Assembly: GCF_002831685.1 (NCBI RefSeq)
Contig: NZ_CP025119.1
Span: forward strand, 1,709,001-1,773,000
Direction of reading: 5' to 3'
Length of the DNA stretch: 64,000 bases
Source of the DNA: Polaribacter sp. ALD11
Lineage (GTDB): Bacteria > Bacteroidota > Bacteroidia > Flavobacteriales > Flavobacteriaceae
The notes under the pieces are model-generated. The model was not told the origin of the DNA and did no database searches. It saw only the letters and a program-made list of their open reading frames with translations. A program made the position numbers and the translations under genes. Shown in pieces: positions 17,339 through 25,926 of this stretch. Within the stretch, counting starts at the first letter, position 1. Every line of letters starts with the position of its first letter.

Positions 17339-17955
17339 TGGCATTTTTTACTTTTAAGCAAATACAAGATTTAGAAAAAATTTATAAAATAAATTTAATA
17401 AATAGTTGTTCTGGTTTTAAATCGGCTAATTTACTAGGTTCCATATCTGAAGAAGGAATTGCAAACGTTGCCGTTTTTAGCTCAGTTACCCATTTAGGCT
17501 CTAATCCCCCAACCTTAGGCTTTATATTACGCCCAACAACAGTTCCTAGAGACACTTATAAAAATATTAAAGATACTGGTGTTTTTACCATCAATCATAT
17601 TTACGAAGATATTATTGAAGACGCACATCATACTTCTGCAAAATATCCAAAAAATATTTCTGAATTTGATGTAACTAATTTAGAAGCAGAATACAAAGGT
17701 GATTTTAAAGCTCCATTTGTAAAAGATTCGCCTGTACAAATGAGTATGAGGTTTGTAGAAGAAGTGTACGTTTCTTCTAATGATGTAATGCTAATTGTTG
17801 CAGAAATTCAAGAATTATATATTCATGATGAATTACTACAAGAAGATGGATTGATTAATTTGTCTAAAGGAAATATCGCAACAATTAATGGTCTAGATAC
17901 ATATGCTATTCCAAAATTTAAAAAACAATTGTCTTACCAAAGGCCAAAAACATAG
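17338..17955 (+). CDS. Flavin reductase-like FMN-binding split-barrel protein
   Basis: 205 residues resembling the flavoredoxin/flavin reductase family: LINSCSGFKSANLLGSIS, VAVFSSVTHLGSNPPTLGF (FMN phosphate-binding region), DTYKNIKDTGVFTINH and a long C-terminal strand region with MRFVEEVYVSS. Such proteins bind FMN and reduce flavins or act as flavin carriers. In a cluster of flavin-dependent photolyases it could help supply reduced flavin, which is inference. ATG overlaps the stop of the ABC1 gene by one base. Confidence 0.85.
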   Translation: MAFFTFKQIQDLEKIYKINLINSCSGFKSANLLGSISEEGIANVAVFSSVTHLGSNPPTLGFILRPTTVPRDTYKNIKDTGVFTINHIYEDIIEDAHHTSAKYPKNISEFDVTNLEAEYKGDFKAPFVKDSPVQMSMRFVEEVYVSSNDVMLIVAEIQELYIHDELLQEDGLINLSKGNIATINGLDTYAIPKFKKQLSYQRPKT

Positions 17956-17963
17956 AAAGGTGT

Positions 17964-19385
17964 ATGAAAATTCTTGTAACAGGAGCAACAGGTTATATTG
18001 GTAAAAGGTTAATTCCGCTATTATTAAATGACGGACATACAATTGTTTGCCCTGTTAGAGACAAAGGAAGAGCACAAAACTATTATAAAAACCAGGAAAA
18101 TATCGAATTAATAGAGGCAGATTTCTTAAATGAGCTTACCTTAAATACCATTCCAAAAGATATAGATGCCGCTTATTATTTAATTCATTCGATGTCTAAT
18201 TCTGCTAAAGAATTTCATGCTTTAGAAGAAAGGTGTGCTTTCAATTTTAAAAATTTTGCAGAACATTCATCTGCAAAACAGGTTATATATTTAAGCGGAA
18301 TAACCAACGACACGAAACTTTCGAAACATTTATTATCAAGAAAAAATGTCGAAAAGGCATTAGCCTCAGAAAAATATGCACTTACCACTTTTAAAGCAGG
18401 TATTATTGTTGGTTCTGGCAGCTCATCATTTGAAATAATTAGAGATATTGTAGAAAAACTTCCTGCAATGATTGCTCCTAAATGGTTAAATACAAAAACA
18501 CAACCTTTAGCAATTAGAGATGTATTAACTTTTTTACACAGATCTTTAGGTGTTAAAGAATTGTACAACACTTCACATGATATTTTTGGGCCAGAAGTAC
18601 TAACCTATAAAGAGATGCTATTGCAATTTGCAGAAGTAAGAAAATTAAAAAGATACATACTTACCGTTCCTGTAATGACACCAAAACTATCTTCTTACTG
18701 GCTATATTTTGTTACCTCAACTTCCTACAAATTAGCAAGCACTTTAGTAAACTCTATGGGTGTAGAAGTTATAGGAGTAAAAAGTAATATTAACACACTG
18801 TTAGATGTAAAACCAATGTCTTACAAAAAAGCCGTTAAGTTGGCTTTCAAGAAAATTGAACAAAATAGTATTATTTCTAGTTGGAAAGATTCTTATGTAA
18901 GCAGCGGTAAGCTAAAAAATTACGTTCATGAGTTTATAAATGTTCCAGAATATGGGTGTTTTAAAGATTTTAAAAAAAGGGAAGTTAAAAACAAAGAAAA
19001 AACCCTCAACCGAATTTGGGCAATTGGAGGCGAAACAGGTTGGTATTACGGTACTTTTCTATGGAAAATACGAGGCTTTGTTGATCAAATTTTTGGAGGT
19101 GCTGGTTTAAGAAGAGGAAGAAGGCACCCAACTGAATTAAACGCTGGTGATGCTTTAGATTTTTGGCGGGTAATTTATGCGAATAAAGAAAACGGAAAAC
19201 TACTACTCTATGCAGAAATGATTTTACCAGGAGAAGCTTGGCTAGAGTTTAAAGTTGAAGAAGGTATTTTATACCAAACCGCAACTTTTAGACCTCATGG
19301 TCTAGCTGGTAGATTGTATTGGTACGCAGTAATTCCTTTTCATTGGTTTGTTTTTAACGGAATGATTAACAACATCAATAAATAA
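17964..19385 (+). CDS. NAD(P)-binding SDR/epimerase-like protein with C-terminal DUF2867 domain
   Basis: 473 residues. The first 240 are an atypical extended SDR (Rossmann) domain, beginning [20 protein letters not shown] with the GxxGxxG loop and containing [13 protein letters not shown] and [10 protein letters not shown]. The C-terminal 170 residues match DUF2867 ([63 protein letters not shown], and the final [26 protein letters not shown]). This two-domain protein is a frequent companion of light-induced photolyase clusters; its substrate is not known. Eight bases separate it from the flavin reductase gene. Confidence 0.88.
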   Translation: MKILVTGATGYIGKRLIPLLLNDGHTIVCPVRDKGRAQNYYKNQENIELIEADFLNELTLNTIPKDIDAAYYLIHSMSNSAKEFHALEERCAFNFKNFAEHSSAKQVIYLSGITNDTKLSKHLLSRKNVEKALASEKYALTTFKAGIIVGSGSSSFEIIRDIVEKLPAMIAPKWLNTKTQPLAIRDVLTFLHRSLGVKELYNTSHDIFGPEVLTYKEMLLQFAEVRKLKRYILTVPVMTPKLSSYWLYFVTSTSYKLASTLVNSMGVEVIGVKSNINTLLDVKPMSYKKAVKLAFKKIEQNSIISSWKDSYVSSGKLKNYVHEFINVPEYGCFKDFKKREVKNKEKTLNRIWAIGGETGWYYGTFLWKIRGFVDQIFGGAGLRRGRRHPTELNAGDALDFWRVIYANKENGKLLLYAEMILPGEAWLEFKVEEGILYQTATFRPHGLAGRLYWYAVIPFHWFVFNGMINNINK

Positions 19386-19387
19386 TT

Positions 19388-19528
19388 TTGAAAAAAGAAA
19401 ACCTACCAGAAAAAACATGTCTTGTTTGCCAAAAACCGTTTACATGGCGAAAAAAATGGGAAAAGAACTGGGAGAATGTTAAATATTGTAGCGAAAGATG
19501 CAGGAGATACAAAACAACACAGGCTTAA
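19388..19528 (+). CDS. DUF2256 zinc-ribbon-like small protein
   Basis: A 46-residue protein read from TTG at 19388, two bases after the previous stop. It has the DUF2256 pattern: [18 protein letters not shown] followed by [12 protein letters not shown], that is two CxxC-type pairs (CLVC and CSERC) likely to bind zinc. DUF2256 genes are typically next to cryptochrome/photolyase genes. The end overlaps the first 31 bases of the CRY-DASH gene in another frame. I chose TTG because no ATG or GTG fits before the first cysteine and the resulting N-terminus [11 protein letters not shown] is typical of the family. Confidence 0.85.
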   Translation: MKKENLPEKTCLVCQKPFTWRKKWEKNWENVKYCSERCRRYKTTQA

Positions 19529-20808
19529 TATGGTTTCGTAATAATTTACGAGTGCATGATAATATCTCTATAAATAAAGCAGTAAAAAATCACCCTAAAG
19601 TAATTGCAATCTATTTTTTTGACCCCAAATTATTTAAAATTGATGCATTTGGATTTAAAAAAACAGAAAAATTTAGAACCCAGTTTCTTATCGAAACTAT
19701 TACAGATTTAAAAGATAATTTATCTGAATTAAATATTACACTCCTCACCTATTATGAAAATCCAGCAGATAAAATTCATGAAATTTGTGATGAATTTTCT
19801 GTCAGTACGATCTACACTCAAAAAGAATGGACTAAAGAAGAAGTTACCACCAATAAATATTTAAAAGACAAACTTTTAGACAAGGTTTCTTTTGTTGAAA
19901 GTTATGACCAGTTTCTATACAATCCAGAAAAAGTTTCTAAAGATTTTTCTAAAATTCCGAATGTTTTTACGGTTTTTAGGAAAAAATTAGAAAAAACAGT
20001 AAAAATTGGAAAAGAAGTCTCTATTTCTAAACTTAGCGTAAAGAATTTAATTATAAATAATACAAAAATCCCAACTTTAAAAGAATTAGGTTTTATAGAT
20101 TTTGAAACACCTTTAAAAACCGCTTTTCCTTTTTCTGGCGGAGAAACAGCAGCCTTAGAAAGGTTAAATACCTATTTTTTTAAAACGAGGAAAGTTGATT
20201 TTTATAAAAAAACAAGAAACGGATTAGTTGGTACCGATTATAGTACAAAATTTTCGCCTTGGCTTGCAAATGGTAGTTTGTCTGCAAAAACCATCTACTG
20301 GAAAATTAAAGAATATGAAGCTGAGTTTGGCGCAAATCAATCTACTTATTGGGTGATTTTTGAATTGATTTGGCGAGATTATTTTAAATATATTTCTTTA
20401 AAATACGATTCTAAAATTTTTGAAATCGGCGGAATTTTAGATAAGAACTACACTTGGAATTCAGACAGACAATTAATTAAACAATGGATTGACGGAGAAA
20501 CAAAAGACGATTTTGTAAACGCCAACATGATCGAATTGAAAGAAACAGGTTGGATGAGCAACAGAGGAAGACAAAATGTCGCTTCTTATTTTGCAAAAGA
20601 ACTACTCTTAGATTGGAGAATTGGTGCTGCCTATTTCGAATCTCTGTTACTAGATTATGATGTTCACAGCAATTACGGAAACTGGATGTATGTTGCTGGC
20701 GTTGGAAACGACCCAAGAAATCGAAAATTTAACACGCAACTGCAGGCAGAACGCTATGATTCAAATTATAAATTCAGAAAAATGTGGTTAGAAAAAACAC
20801 TCTTTTAG
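19498..20808 (+). CDS. DASH-family cryptochrome
   Basis: 436 residues. The N-terminal alpha/beta photolyase domain starts [15 protein letters not shown]. The C-terminal FAD-binding domain has [57 protein letters not shown] and [20 protein letters not shown], which match CRY-DASH and not class I CPD photolyase. Members bind FAD and a folate antenna (MTHF) and repair CPDs mainly in single-stranded DNA or act as blue-light sensors. The start lies inside the DUF2256 gene (31-base overlap), so translation is probably coupled. Two bases separate its stop from the next gene. Confidence 0.93.
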   Translation: MQEIQNNTGLIWFRNNLRVHDNISINKAVKNHPKVIAIYFFDPKLFKIDAFGFKKTEKFRTQFLIETITDLKDNLSELNITLLTYYENPADKIHEICDEFSVSTIYTQKEWTKEEVTTNKYLKDKLLDKVSFVESYDQFLYNPEKVSKDFSKIPNVFTVFRKKLEKTVKIGKEVSISKLSVKNLIINNTKIPTLKELGFIDFETPLKTAFPFSGGETAALERLNTYFFKTRKVDFYKKTRNGLVGTDYSTKFSPWLANGSLSAKTIYWKIKEYEAEFGANQSTYWVIFELIWRDYFKYISLKYDSKIFEIGGILDKNYTWNSDRQLIKQWIDGETKDDFVNANMIELKETGWMSNRGRQNVASYFAKELLLDWRIGAAYFESLLLDYDVHSNYGNWMYVAGVGNDPRNRKFNTQLQAERYDSNYKFRKMWLEKTLF

Positions 20809-20809
20809 C

Positions 20810-22342
20810 ATGAAAAAATTACGCTTAATTTTAGGTGATCAACTAAACAGCGAACATTCTTGGTTTTCAAATATAGATGATCATGTAACTTATTGTTTGT
20901 TTGAAATGCGACAAGAAACAGATTATATAACCCATCATATACAGAAAGTAGTTGGCTTTTTTGCAGCAATGAGAAACTTTGCCGAAGAACTAAAAGATAA
21001 AAAACACAACGTTATTTACTTCCATATAAATGATACAAAAAACACACAAAGTTTAGTTGAGAATTTATCAACCTTAATAACAGAAAATAACATTGAAAAA
21101 TTTGAATATCTAGCTCCTGATGAGTATCGTTTAGATACACAATTAAAAGATTTTTCTTCATCCTTAGAAATTGAGTCTGAAATATTTTCTACCGAGCATT
21201 TTTATACTGAGAGAGAAGATTTAAAAGTTTTCTTTAAAGGTAAAAAACAATTTTTGATGGAAAATTTTTACAGGAATATGCGTAAAAAACATCAAATTTT
21301 AATGGTAGACAAGCAACCTGAAGGTGGTAAATGGAATTATGATGCAAGCAACAGAAAAAAATGGAAAGGTGACGCCTTAATTCCGCAAGAAATTAATTTT
21401 GACACTAATGTTGAAGAAATTATTGCTGAGATTGCAAAGGCGGGAATACAAACGATTGGTAAAATCAATCCGAAGTATTTTGAATACCCAATTTCTAGAA
21501 AACAATCTTTAGCACAATTAGATTATTTCTGTTCACATTTATTGATTCATTTTGGCGACTACCAAGATGCTATGCACACAGATAAAATCTACTTATTTCA
21601 TAGTAGAATTTCTTTTGCAATGAATACAAAAATGATTTCTCCAAAAGAGATTATAACTAAAGTCTTAGAAACGTATAGAAAGCAAAAAGACAACATCGAC
21701 ATATCGCAAGTTGAAGGTTTTATAAGACAAATTTTAGGCTGGCGAGAATACATGAGAGGCATGTATTGGATGTTGATGCCAAATTACAAGAAAGAAAACT
21801 TTTTAGAGAACAAAAATACATTGCCAAACTTCTTTTGGACAGGAGAAACTAAAATGAATTGTTTAAAAAACGCTATCAATAATTCTTTAGATAACGGATA
21901 CGCACATCACATTCAACGTTTAATGATTACAGGGAACTTTGCACTGTTAACACAAATTCATCCTGATGAAATTGATGCTTGGTATTTAGGAATTTATGTC
22001 GATGCTATAGAATGGGTTCAGTTACCAAATACACGTGGAATGAGCCAGTTTGCAGATGGAGGAAAAATAGCCACAAAACCCTATGTTTCTAGCGGAAGTT
22101 ATATTGGCAAAATGAGCAATTATTGTGATGCCTGTGCTTATAAAAAAACGAAAAAATTTGAGGATGACGCGTGCCCTTTTAATACGCTTTATTGGAATTT
22201 TCTGGACGAAAAACAAGAAAAATTAGCTTCTAATTTTAGAATGAAAATGATGTATAGTTTGTTAAACAAAATGTCATCTGAAGATCGAATAAAAATTAAA
22301 GAAAAAGCAAATCATATTATAGAGCATTTAGATGAATACTAA
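20810..22342 (+). CDS. Fe-S bacterial cryptochrome/photolyase (PhrB-type, (6-4) photolyase family)
   Basis: 510 residues, beginning MKKLRLILGDQLNSEHSWF as in prokaryotic (6-4) photolyases. Four cysteines, Cys351, Cys439, Cys442 and Cys455, occur at nearly the positions of the [4Fe-4S] ligands of Agrobacterium PhrB (350, 438, 441, 454). The FAD pocket is represented by FIRQILGWREYMRGMYW, GYAHHIQRLMITGNFALL and DAYEWV-like DAIEWVQLPNTRGMSQ. Members repair (6-4) photoproducts using FAD and a lumazine antenna. It overlaps the next gene by 11 bases. Confidence 0.93.
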   Translation: MKKLRLILGDQLNSEHSWFSNIDDHVTYCLFEMRQETDYITHHIQKVVGFFAAMRNFAEELKDKKHNVIYFHINDTKNTQSLVENLSTLITENNIEKFEYLAPDEYRLDTQLKDFSSSLEIESEIFSTEHFYTEREDLKVFFKGKKQFLMENFYRNMRKKHQILMVDKQPEGGKWNYDASNRKKWKGDALIPQEINFDTNVEEIIAEIAKAGIQTIGKINPKYFEYPISRKQSLAQLDYFCSHLLIHFGDYQDAMHTDKIYLFHSRISFAMNTKMISPKEIITKVLETYRKQKDNIDISQVEGFIRQILGWREYMRGMYWMLMPNYKKENFLENKNTLPNFFWTGETKMNCLKNAINNSLDNGYAHHIQRLMITGNFALLTQIHPDEIDAWYLGIYVDAIEWVQLPNTRGMSQFADGGKIATKPYVSSGSYIGKMSNYCDACAYKKTKKFEDDACPFNTLYWNFLDEKQEKLASNFRMKMMYSLLNKMSSEDRIKIKEKANHIIEHLDEY

Positions 22343-23822
22343 TAGAGAAGAAATACATATCGTTTGGTTTAAACGCGATTTACGCCTGCAAGACAATGAG
22401 GCAATTCACAATGCCATAAAGTCTAACAAACGCGTCCTTTTTATATATGTTTTTGAAAACTCTTTAATTAACGATGCACATTATGATGAACGCCATTGGA
22501 ACTTCATAAAACAATCTTTAGAAGATTTAAATACTGATTTAAAAAAGCACAACACCAAAGTTCTATGTGTGCAAGCAGAAGTTGTGAGTGCTTTCAATCA
22601 GCTTTTTGATACTTACAAAATTGACGCTGTATTTTCTCATCAAGAAACAGGCTTATTAATCACCTATAACAGAGACAAAGAATTTACAAGATATTGCAGA
22701 AACAACTCTATAAGTTGGGTAGAAAACAGCAATAATGGTATTTTAAGAGGACTCTTAAATAGAGAGGATTGGTTTGATACATGGGAAAATTATATGCTTG
22801 CTGCTCAGATTAAAAATGATTTGAATGCTGATAAATTTCTTTCTATTGAAGAAATTCAGCATTTAGAAAAATATTTTCAAACGGTAAATTTAGAAACTAA
22901 AAATAGAACCCCTTATCAAAAGGGGGGTACAAAAATGGCTCGAAGATATGCCGATACTTTTTTTGAAAAACGCCACGAAAAATATATGTTTAATATTTCT
23001 AAACCTGCCCTAGCTAGAGAAAGCTGCAGCAGATTATCACCATATATTGCATGGGGAAATGTTTCAATTCGCCAGATATTTCAAGAAGCACATAAACACA
23101 AAACAGCAACTAATAAAAAACACTTAGGCGCTTTTGCTTCTAGATTAAGATGGCAAGCACATTTTATTCAAAAATTTGAAATGGAACACACCATGGAAAA
23201 CGCGAGCATAAATAAAGGGTATCAAAAATTGAAAAAAAGTATTTCTTTAGAATATCAGAAAGCCTGGAAAGAAGGTGCAACTGGCTTTCCTTTAATTGAT
23301 GCTTGTATGCGTTGTCTGCAAGAGACTGGTTACTTAAATTTTAGAATGCGCGCCATGTTGGTTTCTTTCTTTACACAGATTTTATGGCAACCTTGGCAAG
23401 CAGCATCCCAACATCTTTCAACGTTGTTTTTAGATTTTGAACCAGGAATTCATTTTCCTCAATTACAAATGAATGCAGGTGAAACAGGCATAAATATCCT
23501 TAGAATTTACAACCCAGTAAAAAATAGCTTAGAGCACGATGAAGATGGCTCTTTTATAAAAAAATGGATACCAGAATTGGCACATTTAGCAACCCCGTTT
23601 ATACACGAACCTTACCTAATGACACCTTTAGACCAACAGTTTAATCATTTTGAGTTGGGTGTAGATTATCCGAATCCTATTGTAGATATTAAAGTTGCTA
23701 GAAAAAAGGCAAGTGATACGTTGTGGAATATGAGAAAAAATAAAGAGGTAAGACAAGAAAGTGAAAGAATTCTAAAAAAACACACACTTTCTAATAAAAC
23801 TAGAAAGCTAAATACTGATTGA
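22332..23822 (+). CDS. Cryptochrome/deoxyribodipyrimidine photolyase family protein
   Basis: 496 residues. The N-terminal domain starts IHIVWFKRDLRLQDNEAIHNAI. The C-terminal FAD domain has SCSRLSPYIAWGNVSIRQIF, FASRLRWQAHFIQKFEME, GFPLIDACMRCLQETGYLNFRMRAMLVSFFTQIL and MNAGETGINILRIYNPVKNS. It differs from CRY-DASH and class I photolyase in several of these positions (QMNAGETG in place of NWQW/NYGNW), so it belongs to another cryptochrome branch. Repair versus sensor role cannot be told from the sequence. It is the last gene of the first operon. Confidence 0.88.
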   Translation: MNTNREEIHIVWFKRDLRLQDNEAIHNAIKSNKRVLFIYVFENSLINDAHYDERHWNFIKQSLEDLNTDLKKHNTKVLCVQAEVVSAFNQLFDTYKIDAVFSHQETGLLITYNRDKEFTRYCRNNSISWVENSNNGILRGLLNREDWFDTWENYMLAAQIKNDLNADKFLSIEEIQHLEKYFQTVNLETKNRTPYQKGGTKMARRYADTFFEKRHEKYMFNISKPALARESCSRLSPYIAWGNVSIRQIFQEAHKHKTATNKKHLGAFASRLRWQAHFIQKFEMEHTMENASINKGYQKLKKSISLEYQKAWKEGATGFPLIDACMRCLQETGYLNFRMRAMLVSFFTQILWQPWQAASQHLSTLFLDFEPGIHFPQLQMNAGETGINILRIYNPVKNSLEHDEDGSFIKKWIPELAHLATPFIHEPYLMTPLDQQFNHFELGVDYPNPIVDIKVARKKASDTLWNMRKNKEVRQESERILKKHTLSNKTRKLNTD

Positions 23823-23868
23823 CAGAAACTTACATTTAAACATTAAAAAATAATTTTTCTATTAATTT

Positions 23869-23921
23869 TGTTTAACTTATACTAAAAACACTTAAACATA
23901 AATATATTTTATGTATCTTTG
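23869..23921 (+). promoter_or_regulatory. Second copy of the operator, upstream of the folE-phr operon, with -7 box
   Basis: TGTTTAA (23869-23875) and TTAAACA (23892-23898) are separated by exactly 16 bases, as in the site before the TetR gene. A perfect -7 element TATCTTTG follows at 23914-23921, five bases before the ATG at 23926, so the leader would be absent or very short. No good -33 box is present at the expected place (about 23891-23894), which suits an activated promoter. Compared with the first site the palindrome is 11 bp further from the -7 box. Confidence 0.7.
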
Positions 23922-23925
23922 AGTA

Positions 23926-24348
23926 ATGATATTTAACACTACAAATAAAAATAGAGATGCAGCAGTTACAATAAATGATCTGTTAGGGGATTCTTACTCT
24001 TTTTTTCAATCTATAAAAAAAGGTGGCACAGGTTCTAAAAGGATGGTAATTGAAGAAGTTAGTCATGGTTTTTTAACATTTATGAATACTGTCTCTGATA
24101 TTAATTATGGTAACATAGAACTTAGAGAAAAGGGCATTATAGTTCATATAAATAAAGGATTAAAAAATTACAGTTGGGCAATTCCATTTTATCAATTATA
24201 TACATTTAAAACAGAAGGTTTTAGTATTCATGCTCAAGGAAATTTTGTAAGGTTTAAAAACAATAATCTTTTAAAAGAAAACAAAAAATTTATTAAAAGA
24301 ATATTAGATTTAAAAATTGAAAATGATAAAAATTACGACTTCTATTAA
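23926..24348 (+). CDS. Hypothetical protein, first gene of second operon
   Basis: 140 residues, soluble, no signal peptide or membrane segment. I recognise no family. The middle (IELREKGIIVHINKGLKNYSWAIPFYQLYTFKTEG) looks like a small beta-rich fold, with a lysine-rich helical C-terminus. The ATG is only five bases from a perfect -7 box, so the transcript may be leaderless or nearly so, or the real start might be a little further on. Being the first gene behind the shared operator, it is presumably part of the light/stress response. Confidence 0.75.
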   Translation: MIFNTTNKNRDAAVTINDLLGDSYSFFQSIKKGGTGSKRMVIEEVSHGFLTFMNTVSDINYGNIELREKGIIVHINKGLKNYSWAIPFYQLYTFKTEGFSIHAQGNFVRFKNNNLLKENKKFIKRILDLKIENDKNYDFY

Positions 24349-24368
24349 GCAATAAATTAAATCTATTT

Positions 24369-24638
24369 ATGAAACACTTAAACGGTATAGAAGTTGACAG
24401 AGTAATAGAGATGGCTTGGGAAGATAGAACTACTTTCGAGGCAATTGAATTTCAGTTTGGCTTAAAAGAACAAGAAGTAATTAACCTAATGCGAACAGAA
24501 ATGAAGCTAAAAAGCTTTAAAATGTGGCGAAAAAGAGTGCAAGGAAGAAAAACAAAACATGAAAAATTAAGAACGTTTGCAAAAGGCCGGTTCAAGTGTT
24601 CAAGACAAAAATCCATATCAAACAACTCTATAACATAG
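24369..24638 (+). CDS. DUF2805 / TIGR03643 family small protein
   Basis: 89 residues. It matches the TIGR03643/DUF2805 pattern: VDRVIEMAWEDRTTFEAIEFQFGLKEQEVINLMRTEMK followed by SFKMWRKRVQGRKTKHEK. The N-terminal half looks like a helix-turn-helix and the C-terminus is strongly basic, so nucleic-acid binding is possible, though no function is established for the family. It often sits beside cryptochrome/photolyase genes. It starts 20 bases after the previous gene. Confidence 0.88.
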   Translation: MKHLNGIEVDRVIEMAWEDRTTFEAIEFQFGLKEQEVINLMRTEMKLKSFKMWRKRVQGRKTKHEKLRTFAKGRFKCSRQKSISNNSIT

Positions 24639-24703
24639 AAAATAAAAATCGTGCTTTGCTTTCAGACTAGAGTACTTTAAAGACAGCACATAAAAAAGAC
24701 AAC

Positions 24704-25396
24704 ATGATTACAGAAACAACATCAAAAGAAAAATCAGCAGCGTTAAATAGTTTTTCTCACCAAGAAGTTGGTGACGATCACTTATTTACAGGTCTAAAAA
24801 CACCAATGAAAGTTGATGCTTTTAAACTCTCTGATGAAACTAAAAAAGATAAAATTGCATCTTTATTTTCAGAAATAATGGAGGTTATGGGGTTAGATTT
24901 AACAGATGACTCCTTAAAAGGAACTCCTAAAAGAGTTGCAAAAATGTATATTGATGAAATTTTCTCTGGATTAAACCCAGCGAATAAGCCAAGAGTTGCG
25001 TTGTTTGATAACAAATACCAGTACAACCAAATGTTGGTAGAGAAAAATATTACTTTCTATTCTAATTGCGAACACCATTTTGTACCAATTATAGGCAAAG
25101 CACATGTTGCTTATATATCTTCAGGAAAAGTTATTGGTTTATCTAAATTAAATAGAATTGTACAGTATTACGCAAAGAGACCACAAGTGCAAGAACGCTT
25201 AACAAACCAAATTGCAGAAGAATTAAAAGCTATTTTAAACACCGAAGATGTTGCAGTTATTATAGACGCAAAACACTTATGTGTATCTTCTAGAGGAATT
25301 AAAGATGACACTTCTTCTACAGTAACTTCCTACTTTGGTGGGAAATTTAACAACCAAGAAAAAATAACTGAATTACAAAACACCTTAAACTATTAA
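24704..25396 (+). CDS. folE: GTP cyclohydrolase I
   Basis: 230 residues. It converts GTP to 7,8-dihydroneopterin triphosphate, the first step of tetrahydrofolate/pterin synthesis, in the cytoplasm. Zinc and catalytic motifs are visible: NCEHHFVPIIGKAHVAYIS (Cys and His ligands), GLSKLNRIVQYYAKRPQVQERLT, and KHLCVSSRGIKDDTSSTVTS with the third ligand Cys. Its place among photolyase genes fits a need for the methenyl-tetrahydrofolate antenna of CRY-DASH/CPD photolyases. It may be a second, light-induced copy beside a housekeeping folE elsewhere, which the window cannot show. Confidence 0.95.
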   Translation: MITETTSKEKSAALNSFSHQEVGDDHLFTGLKTPMKVDAFKLSDETKKDKIASLFSEIMEVMGLDLTDDSLKGTPKRVAKMYIDEIFSGLNPANKPRVALFDNKYQYNQMLVEKNITFYSNCEHHFVPIIGKAHVAYISSGKVIGLSKLNRIVQYYAKRPQVQERLTNQIAEELKAILNTEDVAVIIDAKHLCVSSRGIKDDTSSTVTSYFGGKFNNQEKITELQNTLNY

Positions 25397-25398
25397 GT

Positions 25399-25623
25399 AT
25401 GAAATTAATTGAAAAAGCTTTAGAGTTTGAAACCAGAAAAAAGAGATTCCCAACAACTAGCGACCGTATTATGGCAGCTAGAGAAGCGAAAGACTTAATT
25501 CTAAGCTTAAACGAAGTATATAAAGAAAATAAAGATGCTAAAATTATGGATATCATGAAAAGATTGACTGTAATTAAGCAGAGAATTGAAAGACGTTTGA
25601 AAGGAAAGCCCTTAACAGCTTAA
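25399..25623 (+). CDS. Small helical protein, tandem paralogue 1
   Basis: 74 residues, three bases after folE. Its sequence is rich in charged residues and predicted helical. It is clearly homologous to the next gene along its whole length: both have TSDRI followed by a (A/S)REAKDLIL-like helix, LNEVYK, IMKRLT and the C-terminal IExRLKGxP. I know no named family for it. Tight spacing to folE shows a shared transcript. Confidence 0.78.
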   Translation: MKLIEKALEFETRKKRFPTTSDRIMAAREAKDLILSLNEVYKENKDAKIMDIMKRLTVIKQRIERRLKGKPLTA

Positions 25624-25704
25624 TAATAAACTCAGATTTCTATTGCTTATCTAAGTTTTATAATTATATTGGAAAAATTATAAAATAAAGACAAGATAAA
25701 TAGA

Positions 25705-25920
25705 ATGAATTTATTAGAAAGAGCTGAAGAATTTGAACATAGAAAGTTCTCATTTAAGACAACGAGTGATAGAATTGTGGCATCTAGAGAGGTAAAAGCA
25801 CTTATTTTAGAGCTAAACGAAGTATATAAAGTAGAAAAAGATCTAGAAATAATGGATCAAATGAAGCGTTTAACTGCTGTAAAGCAAAAAATAGAAAAAC
25901 GCTTGAAAGGAAGACCTTAA
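25705..25920 (+). CDS. Small helical protein, tandem paralogue 2
   Basis: 71 residues, closely similar to the gene at 25399-25623 (about 60% identical by eye; shared TTSDRI, LNEVYK, MKRLTxxKQxIExRLKG). It has no membrane segment or cysteine. The 81 bases before it are AT-rich without a clear promoter. It lies six bases ahead of the SDR gene. Function unknown; the pair may form a hetero- or homo-oligomer. Confidence 0.78.
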   Translation: MNLLERAEEFEHRKFSFKTTSDRIVASREVKALILELNEVYKVEKDLEIMDQMKRLTAVKQKIEKRLKGRP

Positions 25921-25926
25921 AAGCAT

